A DNA stretch of 64,000 nt from Hevea brasiliensis (Eukaryota > Streptophyta > Magnoliopsida > Malpighiales > Euphorbiaceae), in NCBI RefSeq assembly GCF_030052815.1, contig NC_079497.1, forward strand, positions 23,884,258 to 23,948,257, read 5' to 3'. The notes below the pieces were generated by a model that was given only the letters and a program-made list of their open reading frames with translations, ran no database searches and was not told the origin of the DNA. Of the stretch, positions 35,173-47,124 are shown piece by piece. Position numbers and translations under genes: made by a program. How positions within the stretch are numbered: position 1 is the stretch's first letter; every line of letters starts with the position of its first letter.

Positions 35173-35754
35173 TTGTTGCATATGGATTTGTTTGTTCCTA
35201 CTAGAGTAGCTAGCTTAGGTGATGCATATTATGCTTTTGTGATTGTTGATGACTACTCTAAGTATACTTGGGTTGCATTCCTTGCTCATAAGGATGAATG
35301 TTTTGATATTTTTTAGAGATTTTCAAAAAAGGTACAAAATGAAAAAAGTTTTCAAATTTCTTTTATTATAAGTGATTATGGTAGAGAATTTGAAAATGAG
35401 AAATTTGAAAAGTTTTGTAACTCACTAGGAATCACTCACAACCTTTCTTCTCCTAGGACTCCCTAACAAAATAGTGTTGTAGAAAGAAAAAATAGGACTC
35501 TTTTAGACATGGGGAGGACTATGTTAAATGAATATAACTTGCCTACTTATTTTTGGGTGGAAGCTATTAATATGGCTTGTTATGTTTCAAATAGAGTTTT
35601 GATTAGACCTTTTTTGAAGAAAACCCCTTATGAGCTATGGAATGGCAAGAAACCTAAGGTAGGTTATTTTAGAGTTTTTGGTTGCAAATGCTTCATTTTG
35701 AATACCAAAGACAATCTAGATAAATTTGGCATGCATTTCTCAAATAGAACCTAA
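35173..35754 (+). pseudogene. Integrase core, copia element E
   Basis: rve-type core: HMDLFVPTRVASLGDAYYA with the first catalytic Asp, VDDYSKYTWVAFLAHKDECF, SDYGREFENEKFEKFC with the second Asp, and NSVVERKNRTLLDMGRTML with the Glu. Stops interrupt at about 35314 (TAG) and 35464 (TAA). The open tail (35509-35754) runs AINMACYVSNRVLIRPFLKK to FGCKCFILNTKDNLDKFG. It then ends abruptly at FSNRT, and the next bases already encode the pre-RT segment. The usual integrase-RT linker of well over 100 residues is therefore deleted at about 35750. Confidence 0.87.
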
Positions 35755-36624
35755 GAGCATAGATGAGGCCATAAATGATGAGGGTTGGGTACTTGCAATG
35801 CAAAAGAAAATCAACCAATTTGAAAGAAATAAGGTTTGAACCTTAGTTCCTAGGCCAAAGGATCATCAATCCATAGGCACCAAATTGGTTTTTAGAAATA
35901 AGTTAGATGAGGATAAAAACATAACTAGGAATAAGGCTAGGTTAGTAGCCAAAGGCTATAACCAAGAGGAGGGCATTGACTATGATGAAACATTTACCAC
36001 TGTAGCTAGATTAGAAGCTATTAAAATTTTGCTTGCATATGCATCATACATGAATTTTAAACTCTTTCAAATGGATGTTAAAAGTGCTTTTCTAAATGGT
36101 TTTATAGATGAGGAGGTATATGTTGAGCAACCTCCTGGTTTTGAAAATCATGAGTTTCCAACCATGTTTTTAAATTGACTAAAGCCTTGTATGATTTGAA
36201 ACAAGCTCCTAGAGCTTGGTATGAAAGGCCTAGTAACCTTTTTTTTGGAAAATAGTTTTTCAAAAGGAAAAGTTGATACAACTCTTTTTGTTAAAATCAT
36301 GTGAATGACATCCTTGTAGTACAAATATATATTGATAATATTATATTTGGTACTACTAATGAGTGTTTGTGTGAAGAGTTTGCTAATACCATAAAGAGTA
36401 AGTTTGAGATGAGCATGATGGGAGAACTCAAGTTCTTCCTTGGGCTTCAAATCAAGCAAGCTAAGGATGGCATCTTCATCAACCAAGCCAAGTACACCAA
36501 AGAATTGATCAAGAGGTTTGGGATGAAAAATAGCAAGCCAAGTAGAACTCCAATGAGCACAAACACTAAACTTGACAAGGATGAAAAAGGAAAACCAGTT
36601 GATGAAAGCTCTATAGAGATATGA
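35755..36624 (+). pseudogene. Reverse transcriptase, copia element E
   Basis: Copia RT: KLDEDKNITRNKARLVAKGY, then YDETFTTVARLEAIKILLAY, FQMDVKSAFLNGFIDEEVYV, QPPGF, then a damaged stretch (36175-36300) with LKQAPRAWYE. The active-site segment QIYIDNIIFGTTNE follows, where Tyr-Val-Asp-Asp is expected, so the second Asp is Asn. Downstream are SMMGELKFFLGLQIKQAKDG and YTKELIKRFGMKNSKPSRTP. The Asp-to-Asn change (GAT/C to AAT) and a TGA at 36176-36178 are transitions. Inactive. Confidence 0.87.
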
Positions 36625-37277
36625 TCAGTAGTCTCTTATATCTCACAGCGAGTAGACCGGATATCATGTTTTTTTTATGTTTATGTGCACATTTTCATTC
36701 ACATCCTAAAGAGTCTCTTTTGCATGTTGTTAAATGCAATTTAAAATACTTGAATAGTACATCACATTTAGGTCTATGGTATCCTACAAATGCATCTTTT
36801 GATTTATGTTCCTACTCAAATGCTGACTTTGCTAGAAGCAACCTTGATAGGAAGAGTACCTCAGGTATTTGTCAACCCCTAGGATGTTCTTTAGTTTCTT
36901 GGTATAGCAAGAAACAAAACTCAGTTGCACTTTCCATGGCTAAAGACAAAAATGTGGCAGCGAATCTTTGTTGTAGCCAAATTATTTGGATCAAACAATA
37001 ATTAAGGGACTTCAAAGTGTCTCTTGATCACATTCCTATTAGATGTGATAACACAAGTGCAATCAATCTGACTAAAAACCTCATACAACATTCTAGAACC
37101 AAACATATAGACATTAGACATCATTTTATACATGATCATGTATTGAATGGTGATGTTGTTCTTGAATTTGTTGACACTAATTACCAATTAGCTAATATAT
37201 TTATAAAACCTTCATGTGAAGATAGGTTTAATTTCATTAAGAGAGAATTAGCCATGCTTGATAACTTTAAGGCTTGA
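36621..37277 (+). pseudogene. RNase H, copia element E
   Basis: Two open segments in different frames (36621-37001 and 37017-37277), separated by a TAA and a small shift. Motifs are SLLYLTASRPDIMFFLCLCA, SYSNADFARSNLDRKSTSGI, SWYSKKQNSVALSMAKDKNV, and in the second part PIRCDNTSAINLTKNLIQHS, RTKHIDIRHHFIHDHV, LANIFIKPSCEDRFNFIKRE. Two catalytic-region signatures (the Asp of the SNADFA motif and the Asp of CDNTSA) are present. The segment at SMAKDKNVAAN departs from the more usual STAEAEY-like sequence, losing the catalytic Glu. Confidence 0.87.
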
Positions 37278-38391
37278 AATTGTGATGATTGAATGTGCAT
37301 ATGCTTTTTAAAAATTCTTGTTCAATTGTTGCATTTTTTATGTTTTAAGATTTGTCTTAATGTTCTTCAAATCTCTATGTGTTAGAAGTTTCATTTACTC
37401 AAAAAGAAAAGATTTTTATAGTTGGTATTATCTTAAAAGTGTTTTTTTAAAATTTTGGACAGAGGCATTTTAAGCAGCCAAAAGTCCTTGTTCCAGCTGG
37501 CAAACCTTCAAAATCTCTTTTCAAAATTGGGCAGTAGCTAGAGCGATAGCAGAAAATCTTGGTTTTAACAATCGAACCTGGATTTCTTAATCTCCCAAAC
37601 TCCTTTTTCTTTGACATTTCAGCAGCTTATCTCCCTTTTCTCTCTCTTCAATTAATCTTCATGTTATACAATGTTAATTAATCTGAGCTAGCTTAATGTT
37701 GTTTGCTTGGCTGCTATATGTATGTGTATATATATATATGTTTGTGGCAATATGGATTCTATAGGCTGAAGTTGAGAATTTGCCTAATTTAAGTCATTAG
37801 TCTTGCTTGGTATGAGTTAAATTTCTTTTCACTTATTAGTTCATACCCATGCTTGCTTTATGATGTTACATATATATTTGTGATTTACTGTTCACATGAA
37901 TTTAATATTGGTACTGTTCACATGAAATCCTATTCAAATGATATTATGGAAATATGTACGCTGCTAAAATTTTTTTTATCTTTTTTTTGGCATCAAGCAT
38001 GTAATTTTATTTTTAGCTATAAGATATAATTCCTTAATGTCTCATATTGAAAAAATTGATAAAGTAGTTTAATTGTGTACTCTATTTTGTGGATCAATTG
38101 TTATATTTGCAAAAGTATTCATATACTCATATTGATTGTAACAACACTTTACATATAACTAGAGTTTCATTTGTGACTTTCATATGAGAATGCTTAGTTT
38201 TTGCTATAATGCTATTGTTTTACTACAAGCATTTGCTTGTTTATGCCCAAAAATGAGCCTAAAATTTATGTTTGTGTGCCCTATTACTAGCTTATTGTTC
38301 TTGATCAAATATTTGCAAATTTACCTAAACTATGTATGTCAAGTTCTTTTATGCAATATGTCTTTTGAATGTGTATTTGAACTAGTTTTGG

Positions 38392-38649
38392 TACTTCCTT
38401 CTTAACTTTGGCATTATAACTTCATTTTCCTTATGCTCATGTGTTTTGAAATATTAATGTACGTTGAGTTTATTTCTTCTCCTTGAGAGTGCTTGAGCAA
38501 TGCCCTACATAAAAGCTTAATACTTCCTTCTTAACTTTGGCATTATAACTTCATTTTCCTTACGCTCATGTGTTTTGAAATATTAATGTACATTGAGTTT
38601 ATTTCTTCTCCTTGAGAGTGCTTGAACAATGTCCTGCATAAAAGCTTAA
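38392..38649. repeat. 129-bp tandem duplication in element E
   Basis: TACTTCCTTCTTAACTTTGG begins both units (38392 and 38521). The units differ at only a few transitions. Confidence 0.92.
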
Positions 38650-38724
38650 ACTTTTGGCATGGTAGTAAGCGTTCGATTCTACAATTGGTATCCTACAATC
38701 GATCTTACAATTATTGGCATTCTA

Positions 38725-38729
38725 CACAT
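38725..38729. repeat. Left target-site duplication of Athila solo LTR
   Basis: CACAT, repeated exactly at 40438-40442. Confidence 0.9.
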
Positions 38730-40437
38730 TGATGGTTGCCGAATCCACCAAAATTTAACTGAAATTACTAGTAATAAAATATTTTCTGAATGATTGCAGT
38801 AAGTGGTAAATCCATGTCGAACCCTAGAGACTGAACTACTAAATTTCGTGCACTTGTATAACAAAAAAAAAAAAAAAAAAAAAAAACAAAGGTTTGGGGG
38901 GGGGGGGGTTTGTAACACTAAATCAAAAGAAATCAAGTTCAAAAATTAAAGAACTAAATTTAAATATGAAACTCTCAAATTAAACAAACTTCAGTCCAAG
39001 GTAATTAGCATTCCAATGCATGACTCGATCATAGACAAAAGAAATACAATTATCTTTTATTGAATACTTAACGTAGATTTACCAAACAGCGAGGTAAAAT
39101 CCCTAACTTCCCTATACTCATCAATTCGACCTCAGCACTCTTATTAACTCTAATTATTAACTGAATTGGTATTAAGCAATCCTTATCAAATTAATAACTA
39201 CTTTAAGAATAAGAAGTAGTTAAGCTGAATAATGATTTATAAAGCATAAATCATTTAATTCACCCTATTATTTCCTTAGGTAATTATCAAAAACTTGGAT
39301 CATAATCAATAAAACCTAATTGCTACTCACATTTAATGTTACACAACAATTACGGATTATGAAGATGAACTAGCAATTGATCACATCAAACAATTAACTA
39401 ATATGCCTTTTTAGCAAATCATTCAATAGATCAAAGATAATGAAATCAAGAAACAATAGATATTCAAAAAGATATAAATTAAATTAAGAACCTGGTCTCA
39501 TAAATCACGCATAAGAACTATAATCCCTTGAACTGAATTTAGAAACCTAGCCGCTAATGGCTTACAGAAAAATTAAGAAATAATGAAGAAATCTAAAACT
39601 ATAGATGTGAATGGAGAATGATGGTGTTGTGAAGGTCTCCAAGCTATTTCAGAGGTGTGAATAGATGTCTCCACTGCTGCCCAAGGATGTGTTTATAATT
39701 GAAAACCTAATCCCAAAAATAAGAACCAAACTTGGAAAATTTTCAAAATTCAAAAAGACAGATTCTTTTCTTTGTAATCATGGCCGATTTTCAGCCACTT
39801 TCCTTATGATTCTGTCTTTGACTTCTTCAGGAAAGTTGTAGCCCTACTTCTTAGCTTTCCAACTGGTACTCATTTGCCCAAATCTGAGGTCCACGGCCCA
39901 AGTTATGGGCCAAAAATCGAGACTAGTTCTGACAAAATATCCAGCCCATAATAACGACTTCATTGCCGTTTTTTACAATTAAAATGGCCTTATCTCGCTT
40001 CTAGCCCTTCACAACAATTGTAGAGGTGACTCTTAAGGTTTAATTGGGCCTAGGTTTGTTTCATTTGGACCTCCAAAGCTCTAGATATAAAATAAATCCC
40101 AAGACTAGTCGTGGCACATCAAGTGTGGGCTTTTATAATAGATCCATAGCTCATTTTGACAACTTTGGAGACTGATTTGGGTTTTGGTCCCTCTTTGTCA
40201 TTTGTAGTGCTCTAAATTAGACAACATTGGATTTGGAGACCCACAACTTTAAAAACACCTGAAAAATATAGCAAAGGTCAAATGCTGAAAATTTCTCCAT
40301 TTAACACAATTATTACAACAACTCTCTAAAAATATGCCTTATTGATATGAAATGCCTAACCAATTGAATTAAATATAAAAATACACTAAAAACACTAAAT
40401 GTGATGAGAGTAAAATTAATAAATTATGCACTTATCA
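38730..40437 (-). repeat. Athila solo LTR, minus orientation
   Basis: 1708 bp, on the plus strand TGATGGTTGC...TGCACTTATCA, the reverse complement of the LTRs of element D. It is flanked by a perfect CACAT duplication. No internal Athila sequence remains. A long A run followed by a G run at 38861-38909 replaces the usual C-rich tract seen in the sister LTRs; homopolymer lengths are uncertain. Confidence 0.93.
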
Positions 40438-40442
40438 CACAT
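40438..40442. repeat. Right target-site duplication of Athila solo LTR
   Basis: CACAT, identical to 38725-38729. Confidence 0.9.
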
Positions 40443-41113
40443 GTTTGACTTACATTGCCTGAGTTGATTTGCTTTGCATAAAATTATTGTTTTTACTGCA
40501 TAATTCTCTATTTTTAACTTCAGAGGCAATATTTTATGGCTATTGTACCTTGGCTTGGCAATCTTTTGATGAATGGTTCATTCTATACTACTTTTGACTT
40601 CACTATGGACTCTTTGTGTTTTCTTGAGAAATAACCTTGTTCATCTTCCCTTTGAAGTATATTTTTTATTAGGCCAAAAGGGGAACAGATGTAGATAGCA
40701 TATTTTGCTGATGCCAAAAGGGAGAGATATGTAGATAAGTATATTTTTAATGATGCTAAAAGGGGGAGATATAGAGTTAGTGGATGTATAATTCCAGATT
40801 CTAGGCTTTATACATGATATATACATGTTATACATGCTTTTTAGCAGAATACATATTTTTGGTATACTTATATGATGCTTTTTGGTATATTCTGCATTAT
40901 TTTTGATATAGAAATATCTTTGCATCATCATTCAGCTAGGACTCATGACATTGCATTTATTGAGTCAAAGCCTCTCTTATGTGCTCTCCAGATTCTAATT
41001 ATTAAGGCATAAATTGTTTTTGAAAGGGGAAGTATATTAAAGGGGAGAATTTCTGAAAGACACACACGTTACTTGTACTTAATTTTCCTCATCCACTAAT
41101 TATTTATCATTAT
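40443..41113 (+). other. Long 3' internal region of element E, second part
   Basis: Continues the 3' region after the solo LTR. Three spaced copies of a GCCAAAAGGGGGAGA-like purine motif, each followed by a TGTAGAT- or TATAGAG-like segment, occur at 40672-40770. This resembles the repeated purine tracts near the 3' end of SIRE/Maximus elements. No coding sequence. Confidence 0.6.
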
Positions 41114-41128
41114 AAAAAAGGACGAGAT
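41114..41128 (+). other. Polypurine tract of element E
   Basis: AAAAAAGGACGAGAT directly before the LTR start TGTTGGACC. Confidence 0.75.
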
Positions 41129-41225
41129 TGTTGGACCTAGGGGTCTTAATCTATGTCCTAATAATAATAAATAATTAGTGTGCTACTAATCTACCTTGGA
41201 ATTGTTTGTGTTGAGTTTGTAGGCC
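41129..41225 (+). repeat. 3' LTR of element E, first segment
   Basis: Starts TGTTGGACCTAGGGG. It is interrupted after AGGCC by an Athila solo LTR and resumes at 61739. Total LTR about 1.45 kb. Confidence 0.8.
41221..41225. repeat. Left target-site duplication of split Athila solo LTR
   Basis: AGGCC, repeated exactly at 61739-61743. Confidence 0.9.
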
Positions 41226-41880
41226 TGATAAATGCATAATTTATTAATTTTACTCCTATCACATTTAGTGTTTTTAGTGTATTTTTATGCCTAATTTAGT
41301 TAATTAATGTATAATTATCAATTAGGCATATTTTTAGAGAGTTGTTGAAATAATTGTGTTAAATGGAGAAACTTTCAGCATTTGTATTAATTTGACCTTT
41401 GTTGTATTTTTCAGGTATTTTTAAAGTTGTGGGTCTTCAAATCCAATGCTATTTAATTCATTGAAAAGCTAAGTCAGAGCACTACAAATGAAAAAGAGGG
41501 ACCAAAGCCCAAATCAGTCTCTAAGGTTGTCAAAATGGGCTATGGATCTATTACAAAAGCCCACGCTTGATGTGTCATGACCAGTCTTGAGATTTATTTT
41601 ATATCTGGAGCTCTGGAGGTCTAAATGAAGCAAACCTAGGCCCAATTGAATTTTAAGAACCACCTCTACAGTTTCTATGAAGGGCTGGAAGCGAGATAAG
41701 GCCGTTTTAATAGTCAAAAATGGCAATGAAATCGTCATTATGGGCTGGATACTCTATCAGGACCAGTTTCGATTTTTGGCCCATAACTTGGGCTGTAGAC
41801 CTCCAATTTGGGCAAATGAGTACCCGTTGGAAAAATAAGAAGTAGGGCTACAACTTTCCTGAAGAAGTCAGAGATAGAAT
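41226..41880 (+). repeat. Athila solo LTR (plus), first segment
   Basis: Begins TGATAAATGCATAATTTATT. It is interrupted at 41880 by copia element K and continues at 60700-61738. Combined length about 1.69 kb, matching the intact Athila LTRs, with AGGCC duplication outside. Confidence 0.92.
41876..41880. repeat. Left target-site duplication of element K
   Basis: AGAAT, repeated exactly at 60695-60699. The uninterrupted Athila LTR at 38730-40437 shows the empty site. Confidence 0.92.
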
Positions 41881-43126
41881 TGAAGGAGCAGAAGCATGAA
41901 AATTATTTGATTAGAATATCGAATTCAAAAATTTTTTTCTAGGGTCTCATGCATTATACAATATTCACTATATATCTAATTGACTTCAATGTTCAATTGC
42001 ATATTAAAATACTTTTAATATGTATTAGGATCTACATTTGCCATTTAAGATTTTTTAATTAACAAATTAATTCATTAGAACCCTAGATTAATACAAGAAC
42101 ATATGCACTAACCTTTTGATGCACTGTAGATGTGTTTGGTACTTTTGTGAAGCACCTAGGACCCTAGATGTTGTCCCTCTAGCTTGTCCACACTAAGATC
42201 ACCAATGGCAGCCCTTTGAATAGCTTCTCTAGCCTTTCCAACTAATTAGAAAATAGGGATTTGCCTTTAGAGAGATTGTAGATGTATATAAGACACTAGA
42301 AATAATTTCTGACAATTTTAATTCAAGAGAATATGGGTAATTCTCTTTGAATTGATGAGAGATGAAGAAGAATAAAGGAAAGAGAATATGGGTGGTGACA
42401 CCTTTTGATAAAAATAAGAATTTCTTTATTCTTTCATCCTTTCCCTTTTATAACTAGGTCACCACTTAAAACCCTTGCCACATATCATCTTCTAATTGCA
42501 TCTTAGTTTAATTGACCCAATCACATTATGCTAAGTGTCAAAGCTAGATTTAATCTTGATTTTGATTATCTTACATGATTGGAAGATAAATGGCAAGCTT
42601 ATATGGTTCCACGTGTCACCATCTCATGGTGCCACATGTCACCCTGTGAAATGACCAAATTACCCTTGTTTTTTAATTTTGAGTTCTCAAACCAAAATAA
42701 TTATTTCTTCTCTTCTAATCAATTTATATCAAATATAAATTAATTAATTAATCTCTATTAATTAATTTCTCATAATTAAATTCATATTTAAATACTTTAA
42801 ATATAAATTTAACTTATACTATACATCTAATAACCTAGATTTGATTTCAAGCCATCCTAGGGACTTTGCAATCTAATTACAAACCAAACCTCTTTAATTA
42901 ATCAATTAAACTCTTTAACTAATTAATTAAATCACATTTAATTTGGTGATTACTTGTGTATGTGTGTGACTCACTAGGCTCATCACTAATTGGCAATGAG
43001 ATATGATATCAACTCTTAATATCATCAAAATTTTTTCTCACCATAAATGATTTCTCTAAATCATTTTAGGCACCTCATAGACTATAGTTAACACCTAGCA
43101 TGGCATGCTATAGCCACCCAATTATT
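41881..43126 (-). repeat. 3' LTR of element K, first segment
   Basis: Starts (plus strand) TGAAGGAGCAGAAGCATGAA. It is interrupted by element C and continues at 54057-54914. It aligns along its length with 58690-60694 and with the reverse complement of 26375-28459. Confidence 0.92.
43122..43126. repeat. Left target-site duplication of element C
   Basis: TTATT against TTAGT at 54052-54056, one mismatch. The sister K LTR has the empty site CCCAATTAGTAATAAG near 59931. Confidence 0.8.
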
Positions 43127-46100
43127 TATGACACCCCTTACTCGTATATAGTATATCCGAGTAAGATATGTCACACAGTGTACCGGAACACTCTATTTTA
43201 TCTCAATCATTTTTATTCTTCCTTAATTTATTTTTATCATAGTTTTGAATATAATTTGTGAAATATAATTCATTTAAGTAATTTATTAAAATTATAATTT
43301 ATTTGAGGTTCCGAAAATTTTATAGAAAATCCGGCAGAGTGCCGGCTAAAAATGGAGAAAACAGTTCTTCAGAACCTGTGAAAAACACTTCCAATATTTT
43401 CAATCAATCCCAAACTCCATTTCATCAACAAAATCTCAATATGTTTTTCAACAACATTTCCATTTCTCAATCATTTATCTCATATGATAATCATGTAAAA
43501 GTCATAAATAAATGTTCACTTTTTCATTCATAAACACAATTTCCATTATTTACATTAACATCAAAATACATTACATAAGTCTCAATTACACAAGAGAAAA
43601 TAAAGTTAGTTACAAAATACCAAAATAAAACCTAGTGTCCTACCAATGCACTAAAGATGGTGAGGTGACACAGACACTATACAGAGCTGCAGGAGGTCTC
43701 ACCCAGTCTGTGGTCTACTGGACTCTCGGTCAGTATCTCCAGAACCTACGCGTGGCAAAAGCAATGCGCTAAGCAATAATGCTTAGTGGTGCCAATAATA
43801 AAATAAAAAGAAATAACAGGAAGTAAATATGCAGTGCATGTTTTAATGTCTTATGCAGACATTTTTTTTTTTTTATCATTATTGGTAATCTTATTTATTA
43901 TGTACTAGTTTTATTCATTATTTCATTAAATTTGTTCACTTTCATTTTTGGGTGCCCAAGTAACCTATACTGGATGACTGGACTGGATAAACAGGTAAAC
44001 TAGCATTGGGTATCTAGTACCTTGGGCCATCACACCATCGGTCACATATGCATCTCCCAGTGTGCAACAGAACAGCTAATAAGCTGTAATAACAATAGGC
44101 ACAAGGCCAAATATCAACACAATGTCAGAATGGCTAAAAGCCATGAAATCACAGAATGGCATAATGCCATGTGCAGTACTGCTAACTGAATCCTATTGGC
44201 ATGCCAAGCTATCCAAACCAATCTTGTTAGGTATACTAGGGCATTTCACACTTTTAAGTTTCACAATTTTTTGATTTTAAGTTTTAGTGTTACTATTCCA
44301 TTCATTGATCAACAAAAATGTTGACTTTTGCATAGGCAATAGGTACATTGGTTTTAATATCATCAACATACCACATTTTGCATTCAAAATTTGTTGGTAT
44401 TGGTTGCCAATACCATTTCTAAGCTTAATGTTAGTTGGGCAGAATTTTCAGTTTTTATGCCTTGGATTTACTGTTCCATTAGTCAATTTTGTAGTGGGAA
44501 TTTGGAAAGATGATCAACATGAAAGTTGTTCCTTATTTTGTCTAGTTGAATTTCCTTTTTTGAATCACTCCATTTGGAGTTTTTTAACTCAAGTTATGGT
44601 CCAAAAACCACAACTAGCCGGATTGAAATTTTTCTGGACTGACCATATCTATAGTGCAGTGAACAGTGACTTCAACTCACTTGTTGGATAGGTTCTGGTC
44701 ATAATTTGGGTTAAGTTTCTTCATGAAAGTTGTTGGTCTATATCTCAACTTGTTCTGGGTAAAATTTCAGGTCAATTGGGCCATTCTACACTGAGTTATG
44801 GCCAAATGACCAAATACTGTTCATTTGGTCATTCTGCAGAAATAGACTGCAGGTCACCCAGATTGGGGCAAGCTTTTGGTCCACTTGGTTTGGTCTTATA
44901 GGCATGGTTTCTTCACCAAAGTTGTGCCATTATGTGTCTAGTTTCATGTCCAATTGGCTAAACACCAATTGAACCTACACAGCCCAAGTTATGGCTGTCC
45001 AAACAGGCTGGACTCACATCCAAACCTGCAGGTCACACAAGGCAGCCCACCCAAACTCAAATTCCAAGCTACAACTCACTTCATTTCCTCCTCCCACACA
45101 TTCAAATGGTCACTAATTGACCATTACATGGTTAATAAATCATCACATGAGCAAACCCTAGAATTGTTCAGGTGTCCAATTTTTCTAGTTCCATATATAC
45201 ATTTAACTTTTTTAAACACTCATCTCATGTCAAGGCAGCTCACATACCATTTTGTTTCAAGGAAATTCATGAAACCCTTAACATCCCTAAGCTGCAGAAA
45301 TTGTATAGATAGATACACATAAATTATATTATGTTTTTATGACAATTTCCACTTGACTCATGCCCTTAAACATGAATTAAGCAAGAAAAGGAGGAGATTG
45401 GACACTAACCTTGTGAGCAGAATTTTTCCACTCAAAATTCCTTCACTTTCTTTGGGTTTCTTGGCAGCCAAACACTTGCTCAAGATGTAGAGACAAATTT
45501 TATTGAAGTAGACTTAGGGTTTTAAGTGAGATTTGGGTGGGCTATAAAGCTTTGGTAAGCTTTCTATGGTGGAATGGGTATGGAGTTTGAGAGCTACGGC
45601 TGAATTTTTGTGAAGGTGATGGCTGCTGGGTTTTATGAGCTTTTTCTGTATTCTTATCCACATTTTATTAGTTAATTTAAGTGTTGATTAAATATAATTG
45701 GTGGGTAAGTGTTTAATGACATCATATGATGTCATAATTGGTATTTTCTTTCATTTTTTTTCTTCTCTTCTCTACTCATTTTTAATTTATTTTTTAGCAA
45801 TGTTTATTCACATTTTATGTCATAATAATTATTTACTTAACTGGACAAGTCGGCCAAAAATTATCTCTGAAGGCGAAATGACCAAAATGCCCTCCGTTTG
45901 GCTTAACAGACCAAAATTGTCTGTACCGATTGAAAATTTTCTCTAAATATTTTCTTGGCATTATAATGCCATAGGAACCTCAATGACCCTTCTCTAGAGT
46001 CCCAAAAATTATTTTATGAATTTTCCCCTAGGTCTAGGGCTCCTAGTTGCGAGAACCGCAACTTCCTACTAGGTTACCCATCGCTTGGGCACCGACTCAT

Positions 46101-46276
46101 TTAACTTGGTTGTATTTTATTTCTAAAATTTTTCCTAAATTTTTCTTATTAATATTTGAGTTAATTATGGTTCCTCACTTTAGTTTAAATATTTTTCTGG
46201 ACGTTCTAGCTGTCCGGACCGACATTGGTCACCGGAACAGTAGAATGTACGGAGTTGCTACAGGGAGGGTGTTACA
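43127..46276 (-). repeat. 3' LTR of element C
   Basis: 3150 bp, ending GGGTGTTACA. It pairs with 50890-54051. It shares its terminal CCGGACCGACA...GGTCACCGGAACAGTAGAATG block with A and B. It contains the CACTAAGCATTATTGCTTAG-like palindromic segment near 43765 and TGACATCATATGATGTCA, a palindrome at about 45717. Non-coding. Confidence 0.93.
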
Positions 46277-46289
46277 ACTCTTCCCCTCT
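46277..46289 (-). other. Polypurine tract of element C
   Basis: On the element strand AGAGGGGAAGAGT next to the LTR. Confidence 0.85.
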
Positions 46290-46506
46290 AATTTAAATTT
46301 CGTTCTCGAAATTTACCTGATGCAAACAGTTGAGGGAACTGTTGCCTCAACGTCTCTTCACTTTCCCAAGTTGCCTCCTCAGTGTTGTGGTGCCTCCAAA
46401 GCACTTTCACCAGTGGAATCTGCTTATTCCTCAACTCTTTCACTTCCCGAGCCAGGATCCATATGGGTTCTTCTTCATATGTCAAATCCGATTATACTTC
46501 AATTTC
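46288..46506 (-). pseudogene. Chromodomain, element C
   Basis: Open at 46288-46485. The C-terminal end of pol carries a chromodomain (EEEPIWILAREVKELRNKQI, VKVLWRHHNTEEATWESEET, RQQFPQLF). The aromatic Trp residues of the fold are present. A stop (SDYTSI-type context, TAA or TAG near 46490-46506) separates it from the integrase C-terminus. A tail (ASGKFRERNLN) follows PQLF. Chromodomains target integration to marked chromatin. Confidence 0.87.
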
Positions 46507-47049
46507 CTACATGGAGATGACATGTGAAGGATTTGAGCGGTATCTTCTTAGCATAGACACGTGAAGCGCATTGTGGATCTTGTCCAGCTCTGGTGGTAAA
46601 GCTAGCCTATAGGCCACTAGACCCACACGTTCAATGACTTCATATGGGCTAATGAACCTAGGGCTTAACTTACCTTTTCTTCCAAACCTTAGTACCCTCT
46701 TCCACGGTGACACCTTAAGGAACACTTTATCGCCAACTGCATATTCTATTTCTTTTCTCTTCAAGTCGGCATAGGATTTCTGTCTGTCTGAGGCAACTTT
46801 CATATTGGCTTTGATTAGTTTTACCTTCTCCTCAGTCTGTTTCACCAGGTCTGGTCCTACCAGTTTATCTTTGCCCAATTCAGTCCAGCACACTGGAGTT
46901 CTACATTTCCTCCCATACAGTGCTTCATACGGGGCCATTTCGATACTAGCTTGGTAGCTATTGTTGTATGCAAATTCTGCCAGTGGAAGGTATCTATCCC
47001 AACTTCCCTCAAACTCAATGACACAACTCCTCAGCATATCCTCAAGGAC
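46507..47049 (-). pseudogene. Integrase C-terminal part (second exon candidate), element C
   Basis: Begins at 47049 with VLEDMLRSCVIEFEGSWDRY, directly after the candidate intron 3' site. It continues through EFAYNNSYQASIEMAPYEAL, GRKCRTPVCWTELG, KVFLKVSPWKRVLRFGRKGK, and LSPRFISPYEVIERVGLVAY to LRRYRSNPSHVISM. The frame is open throughout (about 180 codons). Joined to the upstream integrase across 47050-47124 it gives an uninterrupted core, as found unspliced in elements A and B. Confidence 0.88.
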
Positions 47050-47124
47050 CTGACATATATTTCACATTATTATTACCATTTCAGTTCAATATGTGTATTA
47101 GTTTAATTGGTTTCAATTGTTTAC
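47050..47124 (-). other. Candidate spliceosomal intron in integrase of element C
   Basis: 75 bp, AT-rich, on the element strand GTAAACAATTG at the start and ATATATGTCAG at the end. It is placed exactly between Gln of SEKVIQ and Val of VLEDML in phase 0. It holds a stop in the pol frame (the unspliced frame reads VIQVNN then stop). Elements A and B have no insertion at this site. GT-AG ends, length and composition fit a plant intron; splicing is inferred, not shown. Confidence 0.6.

Larger units (their letters stand above)
37278..38729 (+). other. Long 3' internal region of element E, first part
   Basis: About 1.45 kb of AT-rich non-coding DNA after pol, usual for SIRE/Maximus elements. It holds TATATA stretches near 37725 and a 129-bp tandem duplication. 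The frame at 38184-38405 is not supported as a gene. Confidence 0.55.

Noticed and set aside
38861..38909. Poly-A tail of a LINE or processed pseudogene
   Set aside because: The A/G runs lie inside an Athila LTR at the place of the C-rich tract of its sisters; no LINE coding sequence is adjacent.
45717..45736. Palindrome TGACATCATATGATGTCA as a CREB/TGA-type regulatory site
   Set aside because: It is present in both LTRs of C, but nothing ties it to a promoter; noted only as a palindrome.
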